A stretch of DNA of 64,000 nucleotides from Daphnia pulex (Eukaryota > Arthropoda > Branchiopoda > Diplostraca > Daphniidae): NCBI RefSeq assembly GCF_021134715.1, contig NC_060027.1, positions 5,518,001-5,582,000 of the forward strand, given 5' to 3'. This document shows, one piece after another, positions 1-11,900 of the stretch. Positions within the stretch are counted from its first letter, which is position 1. Each line of letters starts with the position of its first letter. Both the position numbers and the translations under genes were made by a program. The notes under the pieces are model-generated. The model searched no databases, was not told where the DNA came from, and saw only the letters and a list, made by a program, of their open reading frames with translations.

Positions 1-153
1 TATCCTTGCATTACGTTCATTGGTTTTGTTTTGTACGTTGTCATTTTGAATTCATTCGCAACATTTTTTGTAAAACTTTTCAAAATGAGAATTCACGGAC
101 CGGTCTCTTGCATTGGAAAGCAAGTTTAAGTTGGCAACAAGCAGTAAAGGAAG

Positions 154-208
154 ATGAGCGTGGCCAACCCCACCAGAAGAAAAAGAAGAACGACGCCAAT
201 TCTGAGGT
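154..208 (+). CDS. possible first coding exon, unknown gene
   Basis: An ATG at 154 opens 18 codons rich in arginine and lysine (MSVANPTRRKRRTTPILR) and runs into a good donor (AG, then GTGAGT) just after 207. It could be the first exon of a plus-strand gene reading into the next few kilobases, but I found no matching second exon. A chance ORF is equally likely. Confidence 0.15.
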
Positions 209-366
209 GAGTTTATCGATCGCTATTTATTAGTTTCAAGTTGAAAACACAGGAGGAAAGAATTTTAATTGAACAAATGTGACGCCAAAAAAAAAGGACC
301 TATTTACATGACATTGTCAAATTCTTCCTCAGAATCGGTGCTGCAATTATCCTCAAATATTTTGCA

Positions 367-1147
367 CTAATCCGCCAAGTTTTTAGCCTTTTCCTCCTTT
401 CTTTGTTTTTTGGCAATTTTCAAAAGATGAAGGGATTTCTTTCTTCTTTCCAGAGAACATTCATTTCGTCCAGAAGGATTTGCAGCCTGATCCACTAGGG
501 GAGGAGTGGCTGCTACGACAGCAACTTCATGTTTGACAACTGTTTGTAAAAAATTTCATATATCCACACATTTATTTTTATCGATGCTTTTAAATTAATA
601 ATACCTTGAACCTCACCAAATGCAGGTTTATCTTCTTCTCCCAATTCATCATCTGCTTCGGACAGTTTAAGGTCATCATCAACTTTAGCTACGGCAGCAT
701 CATGTTTGACAACTGTAAGTAAAAATTTCATATATTCACACATTTATTTTTATCGATGTTTTTAAAGTGACAATACCTTGAACCTCATCAAATGCAGGTT
801 TATCTTCTGCTACTCCCAATTCCAGTTCATCAGCATCTTCATCCAATTCAGGTTCATCAGCATCTTCTGCGTAAATAATTGAGTTTTACAAAAGTGTCAT
901 CTTGGATCTTACATTTTCCTTTACCTGTTAAAGAACAGTCATGCGAGTTCCAAGGATAAATTAAATTCCCGCACCTGGATAAAGTTTAAAAGAAAAAGAA
1001 GATTTAATGAGGTAAACTAAGTTGGTTTAAGGGATTTATTTTTTTACTTTTTGGCTTTTTGCAATCCTTTAAATCTTTAAAATCAATCTTGCCCGTACGT
1101 TCCTTTAGCCTTTCGTCCTCGTAGTCAGATAAATCAAAAACAGACAT
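367..1147 (-). CDS. small acidic protein with duplicated internal exon
   Basis: I do not recognise this protein. Minus-strand coding exons are 1147-1048 (ATG, MSVFDLSDYEDERLKERTGK), 867-778, 712-605 and 539-367 (stop TAG). All have GT/AG borders and matching phase 1, giving 156 aa. Exons 867-778 and 712-605 are related: both end in an EDKPAF(D/G)EVQ motif. Exons 712-605 and 539-367 both start with VVKH. This is exon-intron duplication, and the introns between are also near copies. The middle is Asp/Glu-rich and the C-terminus is basic (RRKKSLHLLKIAKKQRKEEK), so a nuclear or chromatin role would be a guess. A possible extra exon at 974-925 is open in one frame only, and that frame does not fit exon 1. 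It may be skipped or be a frame-breaking alternative exon. Confidence 0.55.
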
Positions 1148-4100
1148 CCTACTTATAACTTATTCGTTATTGCTTCTTAGAAGAATTCTTAGAATTTGCT
1201 TGGAGTTTCCCTAATTTGAATGTGTGTTTTTAATTTTTTATTTCATTAAGTTAGAATTTCATGTCGTCAGAAAATGACGAATAAGCCTCCTTGGATGGTT
1301 GATCACTTATTTTGAAGGAATTTAATAAGTAATAACCTAAATTAAAGCATTTGTTTTGTTTTTTAAAAACAATTTAGCAATAGACAATAACAACAAGTTA
1401 ACAATAGATTTGTAATAAAGTTTTAGACGGAAATTATGAAGATGCTAATAAAAGAGGAAGAGAGGGTTGGTTGCGAATGAAAAAGAAGAGAGCTCTTCAA
1501 TGAAAGAAGACAAAAAAATTAGAGAGGAAAGACTAAAAAAACCAGTCCATTCACTCAGACAGTCCAGCCAAAAATTATAGGTATAATTCAAAGTGAGGAA
1601 AGTTAACAGAATAATGAATTTATTCTTGTACAATACCAGAATCCAAGAATTCCCAAAAATGAAAACAAGGCAAATATTATTTTAAGAAAGTAGGGTATAT
1701 CGGACCTATGTTGGACAGTTTCACTTTTCCGTTTTCTCTCAGCTCCTTAATGAAAATATGTGTGTTGTTTTTTAAATTGTTACTCCTTTAATCACCCGGC
1801 CTGGATAATTTTAAAAACTATAGTTTTATGGTTACAAAAATTATCGGAAAGTTAATGACAGGCTCTCATACAGATTTAACAGAAATTGGACTATTATATA
1901 GATTAACAGTGGAAATAGTTTTTAAAGTAGAAGTTTTCAATGTGGGTGATCTTGGGCCATCAGCATTCATTGTAACAGATGGGGCTGGTGTTTGTTAATG
2001 TCCCCAAAGTATATTACACCCTCATTACGATTCCACTAAACAAAAATTTAAGATTAAAACCAGAAATCAAAAAAAGAGATTTAAAGGGAGTGATCAACTG
2101 AAAGTGACTGGCAGGAGTGACAAATACCGTAACCGTTACATCTTGGGAAAATAAAACAAGCAGACGACGTGGTCTTACCACGGCACCGTTCTAACAAACT
2201 AACAAATTTCAACAAATACATCAAATGTTTTGAGCTTTTCAAGATATCTAAATTTATGGAAAAAGCCATTTGAACTTCTGCAAAATTTCAAAAAGTTTGC
2301 AGAAGATTTAGAGCATATCGATATCGGCGAGCCATAAGTTGAAGGTGATTGTCCCAGAGGGAAGCTCAGGACGAAGATAAAGTCTGCGAGATGAGAGAGG
2401 GCATTGTTTATATTTATTTGTGTCAATAACAAGGGTATAAATAAAGTAAATTTTGAATGAAGGTATCTGAAGAGAAAAATGGAGGCAAGTATGAAGATGA
2501 GTTAATGGAGGAAGTCGAACAAAGTTTAAGTGTTTCTGAAGAATTCAGAATGGTTAAAATGTAAATTAAATAACTTAAAATATGTAAAATGAACATCGTG
2601 TTAGACAAAAGCTGAATTTAGTTGCTTATAGATAGCAATCTTGCTGACATTGATGAGGTGAAATGAAAAAAAAACATACAGATTAAGAGGGATATGAAAC
2701 GAGCCAAGAAAATTGAGAAACAAGAGCGCAAAGAAAATTAAGAAGAAAACGCAGACGGTAATGGAAATAATGAAATGGATAACGTTTGCAAGAAAGAGGC
2801 CGACTAATGCACTGCCAGTACTACTCCTTTGTCGACTAATGTGATGACTAATGACGAAAGTCACGTCTCTTGGTCGTCATGGTTTCGAGGCGACAATTAC
2901 TGGTTTGCATGGACACTTTATAGATTGAGGAATTTGCCTAGAAGACGATTAATAAATTTGGGAAATCTTGCTGATTTAAAAATGATGCTAATGAAAAAAG
3001 ACAATAAAGGGAGAGAAAGAGGAATTTGAAAAGAGCAAAAAAATTGAGAAACAGGAGAAAATGCAGAAAATATGTAACAGAAGTTGTGGGCTGACATTAC
3101 TGGAAAAGTACCGTCTTACTCGCCAAAAATGAAAGTGCGATTGCAATATTATGAAATCTTATTCTTTGTTTTAAGGGCTCGGGAAAGCCTATCGGTCAGC
3201 ATGAATACGTTGCTGGATTGTGTTGTCCGAATCGACGACACTAAAGGAGAAGTACAAATCTACTATGAATGATGCTAGTATACTTCAATCAATGTCCTTA
3301 TCAAAAATTTTGTTTCGTTTCTTTACATAGCGCCGTCATGAAAATTTCCGGGCGTCTGTAAATAAAAATGGCAACCGCCTATTTCTCTTAACAGCTTATC
3401 ATTACAAAGAAAAAGGGCAGCATGATAACGGCAACCCGCCCCAACAAGAAAGTAGCAAGGAACTGCTCCTCTTTCCGACCATTTTGCAGCAGTGATCCAA
3501 TATCCTTCGACGGAAATGCCTGATAATTTACGAAATACGTCTGAAAATTTTGGCTCTGTGGTGTGAGTTAGTGTGAGTTGGGTGTGAGTTAAAATTTTAC
3601 GGAGTAAGGAATTTTTAAGGTTAAAACTAGAAAAATCCCTTTACTAATTATATCAATCGATAGAGAATCGAAAGATCTATAATATTAAATAAGGTTTTGT
3701 CGTTATTTTAAAGAATTTTCTTAAATATTTATGAAAAAAGAAAAACTGGCCAAAATGCGAATGTCGGACAGTTGACGTAAATTCCGGACAGAAAATTTTG
3801 AAATTCCTTTGTTTTCATGTTCATTAATCGACGCAGAATTTTGAGTCTATTCGAGTTATCGGAACCTCAGGCTTAGAAGCTTAGAAATTCATCGTGTTTA
3901 GATTGAACGTTTTGTTGAACCAACCTCCCTTTAAAATACCATAATTTCGAAAAACTGAAGAATGATTGTGTTTTTCTATGCATGTTGTTTGGAAACGATT
4001 TTCTCCGCGGTCTCCAGATGTTTCTTTCCCGTCGGAGTTTTCCCTATCGATTATTTGCCTTAATTAGTGCAAGCACTTCTTGAAATCAGAGTCGAGGCTC

Positions 4101-4330
4101 GGGTTGCAGGTATGGAGCACAATGATAGATGAACCATTAAATTTTACTATCATGCTTTGTTTTACTTTAAGTGACTTTTACTATCACTTCCCGGAGAGAA
4201 TGCCATTCACTTCTCTTCTGTTACTTTGGTGGAATGTGTGTGTTATAACAAATTAAGTTGACCAAAAGATTCTGTCTGAAATACACGAAAATTTCGTTGT
4301 TTTTTACTTCTGATAGTCAAAACGATTAAT
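1148..4330. other. gene-poor stretch, no recognisable gene
   Basis: AT-rich sequence with scattered short ORFs, none of them recognisable. Two ORFs at 2829-3029 and 3084-3272 (plus) have fair composition but no family signature and no clear splice partners. At 1691-1717 there is a 23/27 match to the terminal repeat of the element at 7307-8097, so a related transposon end lies here. Confidence 0.5.
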
Positions 4331-4820
4331 CTTAAAGTTCTTTCGAAGGCGAAAGGAAATGCTTGTAGCAAATCGTTGGTCAGCAGCAGAAAAATTTTGG
4401 TGAAAGAAATTTTGGAAATATTTCAACGTGATCCACAGCGGAGTCTTCCGGTGATTGCTAACATCGTGAGAGCGGTACAGCGGAAAAAAACAGTCGTTTT
4501 ATCTGAAAAACCTTACTTTACTTTACTTTGAATGGGGTAAAAATCTTGTTAAATTTATACATTGAGTGTAACTTTTACATAATTTTTATACAGGTCCATT
4601 TGAAAGAAGCATTCCAGATGGGGACTTCCGTGTCGATGTAGTGTTGGAGACGTCCAGACGCTATGCCCGTTACCACTTCTTCACCACCGATAAGCAGCTA
4701 CATCTTTTACGCAAAGCCAAAAGATGGTACGGCGACGGAACTTTTTTTATCTGTCCAACTCCTTTCTACCTGGTTTTCGGCATCCATGCGTTTATATGTC
4801 ATGGACATCTAGATAAACAG
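4330..4820 (+). pseudogene. MULE/FLYWCH-type transposase fragment
   Basis: The exon 4594-4820 lies between a TTATACAG acceptor and a GTAAGA donor. It encodes a block containing HFFTTDKQLHLLRKAKRWYG followed by DGTF and a PTPFY...GIHAF segment. This is the typical start of the MULE transposase domain in arthropod FLYWCH/MULE elements, where a catalytic Asp sits in the DGTF motif. Upstream, about 4330-4500, the sequence reads like the helical region before it (KEILEIFQRDPQRSLPVIAN). Nothing follows that could supply the rest of the catalytic core, so I read it as a remnant of a Mutator-like element. The family call comes from motif memory, not a search. Confidence 0.55.
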
Positions 4821-5320
4821 GTAAGAAAGTTTTTACAAGAACTCAAACCTTTGAGCTTAAGAATGGTAGTCTTGAATGACATTCAAGTCCGTCTTTCAGG
4901 CTCAATTTTTGCGACGTTCAGGCCCAATAAAATAGGTTCTGAAATATGCGGACCTGAATAAGTGGGCCTCAACGTCGTACACCCTCAAAATGTTTTATAA
5001 TTTTTTATTTGAGATCGTCAGACGCCAGGAATCGTTTTTGATGATGAAAACTCAGCAAGATCTTGTCTCAATTAGTAAATATTTTTTGACTAGTTCTTAA
5101 ATCTTATCTTAATTTTAATCGGTCGGACCTATTGCAGGAAAAGATGGAAAAGAAGTTTACTCAAAAAAACTCAGTTGAGAGCGTACTTTTGCAATCAATA
5201 AGTACAATTCAATACAGTTATGAAAGTCATTCTTAAGAAACTTTTCTTTACTTTCCCAAGATACCATCGCTACCACTACTCATTGAGCCCATATTCCAAG
5301 CTTCACAATATAACAGACAA

Positions 5321-5761
5321 GTGAGTCAAACGAGGCAAGGGAGACAGCTGCCAGGCAGCATGTGTAGCAGACCTACCACTGCACCTGAAAAGACAGTAAA
5401 AGAAGAAGAAGATATACTCTTCCACAACAGTACTATCGTGGACGCCTACCGAGCCACTTCTGGAACCGCTGCAAAGAGAAAAGCATTGCTGTTTGAGGAA
5501 GCTGCTCTTCTAGAAGATAAGTCTCGGATTGTTCAAAAACGCGAAAACTTTCTCGGCAAGCAACGTAGAAACGACGAAGGGCTAGCCGTGCATTGTAACG
5601 CGGTAGCAGTTCACACGCCACCAGCCTCCACGAATGTTAGTGGAGTGGCGAGCAGCCTGAGTTTAGGCATAGCACAAAGCGTCAAGAGTTGGTCCAAGAA
5701 TTCTATCAGAAGATACTTCAGCCACAGTCGCAACAGCCAGCGCTGGTCCCAGAAGGCATAA
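5321..5761 (+). CDS. hypothetical ORF, 146 aa
   Basis: An open frame of 146 codons with a charged middle section (ATSGTAAKRKALLFEEAALL), rich in Ala, Lys, Arg and Ser, that looks helical. No family is recognised. It could be an upstream exon of the gene that follows at 6230-7297, but I found no convincing splice link, and the frame could also derive from a mobile element. Confidence 0.25.
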   Translation: MSQTRQGRQLPGSMCSRPTTAPEKTVKEEEDILFHNSTIVDAYRATSGTAAKRKALLFEEAALLEDKSRIVQKRENFLGKQRRNDEGLAVHCNAVAVHTPPASTNVSGVASSLSLGIAQSVKSWSKNSIRRYFSHSRNSQRWSQKA

Positions 5762-6229
5762 GCCCTACAGCGACAAGACGAGTCGCCCGATCAGCTGGAC
5801 ACATTTCCGCTCGGGCAAGATAGTCATTTGGTAAGCTCCTTGACTTCTGCACCAAAATTTTAACTAACCCGATGGCTTCGCCGATTAACCCGATCGTTAG
5901 CAGCAAAGGTAACAAAACTAATTGTCAAGCGAATCTTGATTAAAAATCTTCTCAAATCTATGTAAAGCGTTGCGGTGTGGAGCCGTTTCCGCGCCTAACA
6001 ACAGCTCCACAGTAAGATCAAAGGGAGTAGAACCGCCCGACGCAGAAAGACGGGCGATGAAGAGATGTTAGAAATTTTGCAACCCCAAAGAGACGTCTAC
6101 TAACGAAGCAGTGGTCTGGAAAAAGAAAGAATTTAAGAAAGATGCACCGGGTGAAACCCACGGCAAAACCAAACAAAAAAGGAAAAGGAAAAGCGTGTTA
6201 TACCCCTTTCATCGACGCCACCAACAGCC

Positions 6230-7297
6230 GTACAGAACAAAGATCTGGTGTGGGACCTTTTTGGTTCTATTACCGACGAAGATCAGCGACTTGCAGGCTC
6301 CCCGTCGGCTCCTCAAATCACGTTAAACAGGGTCCAGGGTGCAGAGACGGAGCAGTCTGGCCCACCAGCAGATGACGTTGAGCTGGAGTTGAAGAAATGG
6401 AAGGAAGTGAATTGGAGAAAAGGAGAATCTTTGTGGAAAGTAAGTTGATTACAAACAAAACTTACCAGAAAAGAGTGCATAATTTTTTTAATTTTTTCAG
6501 ATGTGGTTTGAAGCAGGATTCAACAAATTCTGCTTGTGTTTTACTTGTTTTACTCTACTTGTGCTTGTCTTTGTCTGTTAACAGTCCCTTCAGATGATAC
6601 CGAGGAACAGCAAGTATTGGAAGTCATGAATGAAGACGGAGGAAAGCAAGGTAACTTAAAATTCTTTAGCTCTGGATTTCAAGTAATTTTAGTTCAAAAT
6701 TATTCTTTTCTTTTCTAGATTTACCAGAACTGACTTTGGAAATTGGTGAAGAATTCGATGAATTTAAAAACCTTGATGGTTAGTTTGTAACAACTAATAA
6801 AAAATTAACACTTAGACTACTAGGTATACGTACCCCCCCCCCCCCCCCCAAACGTGGCACGGACACCGTCCCTCTTTTTTTGACACCGACGACGATGATA
6901 CCTGAACGTCCAACTTCCGTTTGAGATACATCTCAAGTATAAATTTATTAATCGAATCCGTTCATTATTTGTAAAACAGGAGTTGGTAATAAAGTTATTC
7001 AAGCCGACGCATCTTTCCTTGAACAACAAAGCTCATATATTCAGTTTTTAAATATTTCTTCTTGATTTGAAGAAGGTGTTTTTCGTTGATTCAAAGGAGC
7101 CCCAGCGAGTAGGAGGAAAGAAAAACTGTCCGCGGGACTCTCTTTTAGATGTTTATGGACTTTTTTCTTCTCTTGTGGGGGTGGTTAAACTAAAATAACT
7201 AAAAATTTTCACGCTTTCAGATGACAAAATCATTCTGAAACGAAATGTGAAGGAAGACTACAGGATTGAATTTTCGAAAAACAAACAAACTGGATAG
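6230..7297 (+). CDS. unclassified multi-exon gene, C-terminal part
   Basis: Unknown function. Plus-strand exons with matching phase: about 6230-6438 (contains NKDLVWDLFGSITDEDQRL and ELKKWKEVNWRKGESLWK), 6501-6537, 6585-6650, 6719-6778 and 7221-7297 (stop TAG). The last three exons fit each other perfectly at phase 1 and give an acidic tail (DLPELTLEIGEEFDEF) ending in IILKRNVKEDYRIEF. The 47-base intron after 6537 is very short and is the weakest junction. The 5' end is not resolved: the first exon is closed upstream by a TGA at 6152, and the 5321-5761 ORF may or may not belong. A transposon with inverted repeats begins 9 bases after the stop. Confidence 0.4.
6833..6849. repeat. poly-C tract
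   Basis: A run of 17 C in the intron between the exons at 6719-6778 and 7221-7297. The length is probably unreliable in assembly. Confidence 0.9.
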
Positions 7298-7306
7298 CAT
7301 GAACGC

Positions 7307-8097
7307 TAGGGGAGACCGGACCCATGTTGGACACTGTTCCAAGTTGGACAGTGTCTTAAAATATAGTAAAAATTGCTTTAAAATTCTAGATTTCACACGA
7401 ATTGTTCTAGATGTGATGATGCTAGATCCTGTGTAGTTTAATTAATTTCCCGACAGTAGAACGGGAGTTATAGGAGGAAGAAAAAACACGATAAATTATT
7501 GCAAAATTTTTAAACACATCAGTGTGTAAAACTGTTTATCCTTTACAATTGTGTGTAAGAAAATTATTTTTAGGTGCTTTGGTGTACCTACAATTAATGA
7601 ATTTGCGGGGGGCATGATTTTGAGGCCATTTTGGACAGTTCCAAGGGGTAATATTGGACAATGGGTAATATATGGACTTCAGCGCCACCTACATTTTTAC
7701 CTATCTCGCCCCATATAAAAGTTGTTATTCTTTCCCTTGAAGAAAACTTTTTCAGTTTTAAAGATATAATTTCCAAAATTTGTTTGGGGTTAAACTACAT
7801 TACCATCTACATTTCCTGATTTTTTCATAATTTTTAATTCATACTATCCCTCTTTTAATACCCTGTCTAACTTGGTACAGGCCCCTGTCTAATTTCAACC
7901 CGGATCGGTAAAAAAACACCGAAAAATGGAAATCAATGTAAATTCTTAAATTTTAAAGTTACACATTTTAAAAAAATCAAGTGGGTGGGGGCAAGGCTAA
8001 AGAATGACCTTAGCAAAAAAAAAACTCTTTTGCCTAAGGGGATCGGGAGACATGCGGGAAAAACCGCGACTGTCCAAGATGGGTCTGGTCTCCCCTA
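7307..8097. mobile_element. 791-bp inverted-repeat element (MITE-like)
   Basis: The termini 7307-7333 and 8071-8097 are inverted copies matching at 25 of 27 positions (outer end TAGGGGAGACC). A TA dinucleotide at each end could be the target duplication. The interior has repeated TTGGACA-type subterminal motifs (about 7336, 7625, 7650) and their reverse complements near 7860-7890, and no coding capacity. This fits a non-autonomous DNA transposon. A third related terminus is at 1691-1717. I do not know the superfamily. Confidence 0.65.
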
Positions 8098-8117
8098 CTT
8101 ACGTTTTCAATCGTCAG

Positions 8118-8294
8118 TATCAAAACAGTAAAGATGGTATCTCAGATGTTGGAGAAGGTGGTTTTGATTCTTCGGGCAGTAATGATGGAGAAGATTACGG
8201 AGACGATGAAGGATCCGAAGAAAGCAGTCTGTGCAGCAGCATGTCCCACTGCACGACTGAATCGGAGTCCGAGGACAATGAAGAGTTTCTTTAA
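8118..8294 (+). CDS. acidic terminal exon, unknown gene
   Basis: After a possible acceptor (ATCGTCAG, ending 8117), a frame runs to a TAA at 8292-8294. It is rich in Asp, Glu, Ser and Gly (GSNDGEDYGDDEGSEESSL). An AATAAA-like signal follows near 8540. It could be an alternative last exon of the gene at 6230-7297, whose 3' flank is interrupted by the 7307-8097 element. No family is recognised. Confidence 0.25.
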   Translation, partial: YQNSKDGISDVGEGGFDSSGSNDGEDYGDDEGSEESSLCSSMSHCTTESESEDNEEFL

Positions 8295-8939
8295 TTCACT
8301 TTGTAGCTGCTTTAAACCCTTTTAAAATTAATGTAAATGCCCTGTTTTTGTACTGTTGAACACAACTGATGTAACTCAAAAAAAATCGTCACTGATAAAT
8401 TGAATTCACTTGGTTAGTCACTTCATCCATTTAGTTTATGAGTCAGCCATCCTTTTCGATGCAGCTAGCTCATTTTTTAGTATTTTATATGGAATATTAT
8501 AACATATTGTTTCCAATAAGTGGAATCATTTTTAAGCTAAAAATAAACCTTATAATAATTAAAATAGCTAGCATTTTGAGAGCGTTTTTATCGGTATTTT
8601 CGACGTTATAGTCCCCTCCCTCTTACCTCATTATTATCCCTCTTTGACCTCCGATTGTTTGAGTTGCTGAATAGGCTCCGAGGGCGCACCTGACAAACCT
8701 AGTTGCCAACGAACAAAAAGCAAAGGACGCGGTCGCAAAACAGCGCAAAGCCGTGGCTTGTCTACCCGAGCACCTCAAGATCGAGCTCGAGCAAGTGGCA
8801 TTTGAAAATATTAAAGTGTCCGAATTTTGATAAATGCCAAAAAACATTTAACACAAAAGATAAACGAGGAAATCACTTCAAAAACTGTCTCATATCGAAA
8901 GTTTGGTGACATTTGTTAGATTTATGTTTAAATCAATAA
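8295..8939. other. intergenic, nothing recognised
   Basis: AT-rich spacer between plus- and minus-strand genes. The small ORF at 8703-8909 has no signature. Confidence 0.5.
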
Positions 8940-8945
8940 TTTATT
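8940..8945 (-). terminator. poly(A) signal of the LDLR-like gene
   Basis: AATAAA on the minus strand, about 55 bases after the stop at 8999. It gives the gene a short 3' UTR. Confidence 0.55.
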
Positions 8946-8998
8946 CACAAAACTATTATTGTACAACAATACCAGGTGCTTTCGTTCTCAACCACATT

Positions 8999-11900
8999 TT
9001 AAGAAGATTGTAGTGCCATAGTTATTTTATCTTCCAAAAAGCTGATTTTTTCCTCTTCTGTTAGCTTATTCCAACTTGCAAGATTAACTACCTGCAGGTG
9101 AAATCCCATTTTCTGGAGAGTCCGCAGTTCCATTTGGTGTACAGTTCTCAAGTTCAAATGATCTTCGGCAGTGTATGCTTGCGGTCGGAAAACTTTCCAC
9201 AACATCCTGAAATACAAATTGAACCGTTTTAATTGAAAAGAACGGACATTAATTGAATAAAGCTTCAAACGAAAATTACAATTGATTGCCAAAAGAAACT
9301 TCGATGTCTTCCACAAAACGTGGTGTGGTGTGGTTTTTGGCGTCCCATACGGAGTTGATAAAAACAGGTTTTTTATCCTGATTAAATACCGTTGCATGAT
9401 CTATAAACGATAAAAGGTTGACAGAAAAAAATGAGTACAAGGTGACTCGGAAAACAATTTCTATAAACTTACCAATATGGTGACCTTTTTTGGTAAATAA
9501 ACGACTTAGGACATGAACAGGTCCATCCAGCACAGCTTGCAGTGCCATTTCAATTGGATATGATGAACCTTCGCCAGAAAGTCCGTCGTTAACGAAAATT
9601 TCATCGCGAATTTCAATTTGGCGCGAGTAAAGTACTTTACTCTCACTTGCACTACGAAACGATGTCCGTTGACCATTTTGTTTGGCTGCGACTTCGATCC
9701 CCCGAGCACTTACATTGGACAGAATCAAGGGGAATTCAAAAAGATATTGCAATCTTCCCCTGGTAAGAATGTCTGTCGAAAAAATATCTTCTGAACTAAT
9801 CGTTTTGTTGGCACTTTTACAGAGGTCCTGATCAGAGAGTTTGTCACAATCTTGATGGTCGCTGCAAACGAGGCTCAACGGAAGGCATTCCGATTCCGGC
9901 TGGCAGTAAAAAGAATGACTCGGACAACGGCTGCTGCATTCGAATGGTGCGATGGAAACCACGTTCGTCTTGGTCGGACAGAAACAAGAGAAACTGGAGC
10001 TGTTCCTCAACACGCACAAGCCGTTGCCGCAAGAAGATGACTTGCACGGGTTTGGGTATTCCGGTTCCAGGATGGAATGACTAGTAAACAAATGATGCAC
10101 ATCCTCAAGCGGCGTTAAAGAGCTGGTCGCAGGTTCGCCCGTCACCGATTGACTGTAAACGACATTTCGGCGCCAGACGGTCCAAGAAATGCGGTTCTCA
10201 AAGAAGGTGAGAGACAGAGGTTGGCCGTTTGTCCTACCAACTACCAGCTTCTTTTTCTGTTGTCCGTCGTAGTCGCAGCTTGAAATTGATTGGCCCTTGT
10301 CCGCCCAGTAGATGCGCGTTTTAACCGTGTCCAGCGCGAGGGCGACAGGATAGGCAGCTCCGCTGTAGTAAATCTCCCGAGTCACTTTGCCATCCATAGT
10401 TGAACGAATGATGCGGCCGCTAGCCGACCGAAGATGCTCGGACCAAAAAAGGGCACCTCTGACGCCATCGATGATGATGTCGGTTATCTTGGCTTGGGAG
10501 TTGACAATGTCAACGTCAGCATCCAGCGTATGAGAGACGACTTTGACCACCGAACGATCTTGATTAGCTACTAGCGCACTGACGTAGACATTTCCTGTGA
10601 TCGAGTCTAGAGCCAATCCAGTGGGAGTCAGTCCTTCCAACTTGTAGGTGAACGCCTGGCCGACATCCCTCATCCGGCTGACACCTGCACTGGTGATCCA
10701 GAAGAGGGTGGAAAATTTGCCGTGATAGGCGATGCCTTTAATGGGAGCATCCTGCGATGCCAGACCACGATGACTAGCAGTCACATTGTTGTTCCGCAGA
10801 AGGGCGACGCGATGCGCACTGGCGGCTATCAGCAACGGCCGTCCGTCCATCACTTTGCAGGTGTATTTATCCGGCTCAAGGTAATACCCTGGCGCACACG
10901 AACAGTCGTAATCGCCTTCGCTATTGGCGCAGTATTGGGAACATCTATTCTCCGATAAGCATTCGTCAATGTCTACGCACTGAGGGCCGTTGTTTTCGGA
11001 TCGGTAGCCGGCCTCGCAGTAGCAAATTGGTCCCTTCGGTCCCGGCACACAATTGTGCTCACAAAAGTTTTCTTCACACGGAGTATCTATAAACGGATTT
11101 AGCAGTCCGTGAATTATTAACAAAGACCATGAATGAGTAGGCACAAGAAATCGGATGGATAATTTGAACATATTACCACAGTTATCTCCTTCGTCAGTGC
11201 CATCTGGACAATCCAAAACTTCATCACAGACCGAATCCATTGGTATGCAATTGCCACTGTCACACCGGAAATCTCCTTCCGAGCAAGAAGAGCCCAACTT
11301 ATAATGACAACTGTAAATAAAAACACAATTAATAAAATCATTCTCAAATTCAAATGAATAAAAAAAAACTTACTCGGACCCGTTCGATGTTATACAATCA
11401 CCAGTGCTGCCGTTGCGACTTAATTTTAAATTATTAACTACAACCATCAATCGATATTGCTCGGCATTCTTAAGGGAAGTAGTACCGATGGAAAATTCGT
11501 GCTTTGTTTCTGGATCTTGTTTGTTCAACCAGTTGATGCGAGAATGTCCAGTCAGCCAGAAAACCGAGTCCAAAGTTAAACTGATGGCAATGGGCGTTTT
11601 CAGGTGTTCTTGGAGTACGGTTCGATTTGAACCTCCAACTTCCATGCGTTCAATCGTACCGCGCAGAGAATCGGTAAAGTACAAGTGCTTGTCGTCGTAC
11701 ACCATAGACGTCACGGTTCCATGGACTTGCACCAAATTATTTAGCCAATTCCCGTCCGTTTCCCATACGGTGATGACGTAACTTTCACTTCCTTCGACAA
11801 CAAACATTAAATTTAATTCAGGTGCTATGGCAATGGCTCTAGGGTTCTTGAGCTGTCGAGCTAAAACCAATCGTTCACGCACTCCGTTTAAATGTTTGCG

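Noticed and set aside
3750-3800. Another copy of the MITE terminus (TCGGACAG)
   Set aside because: Only a short motif is shared and the match to the 27-base terminus fails.
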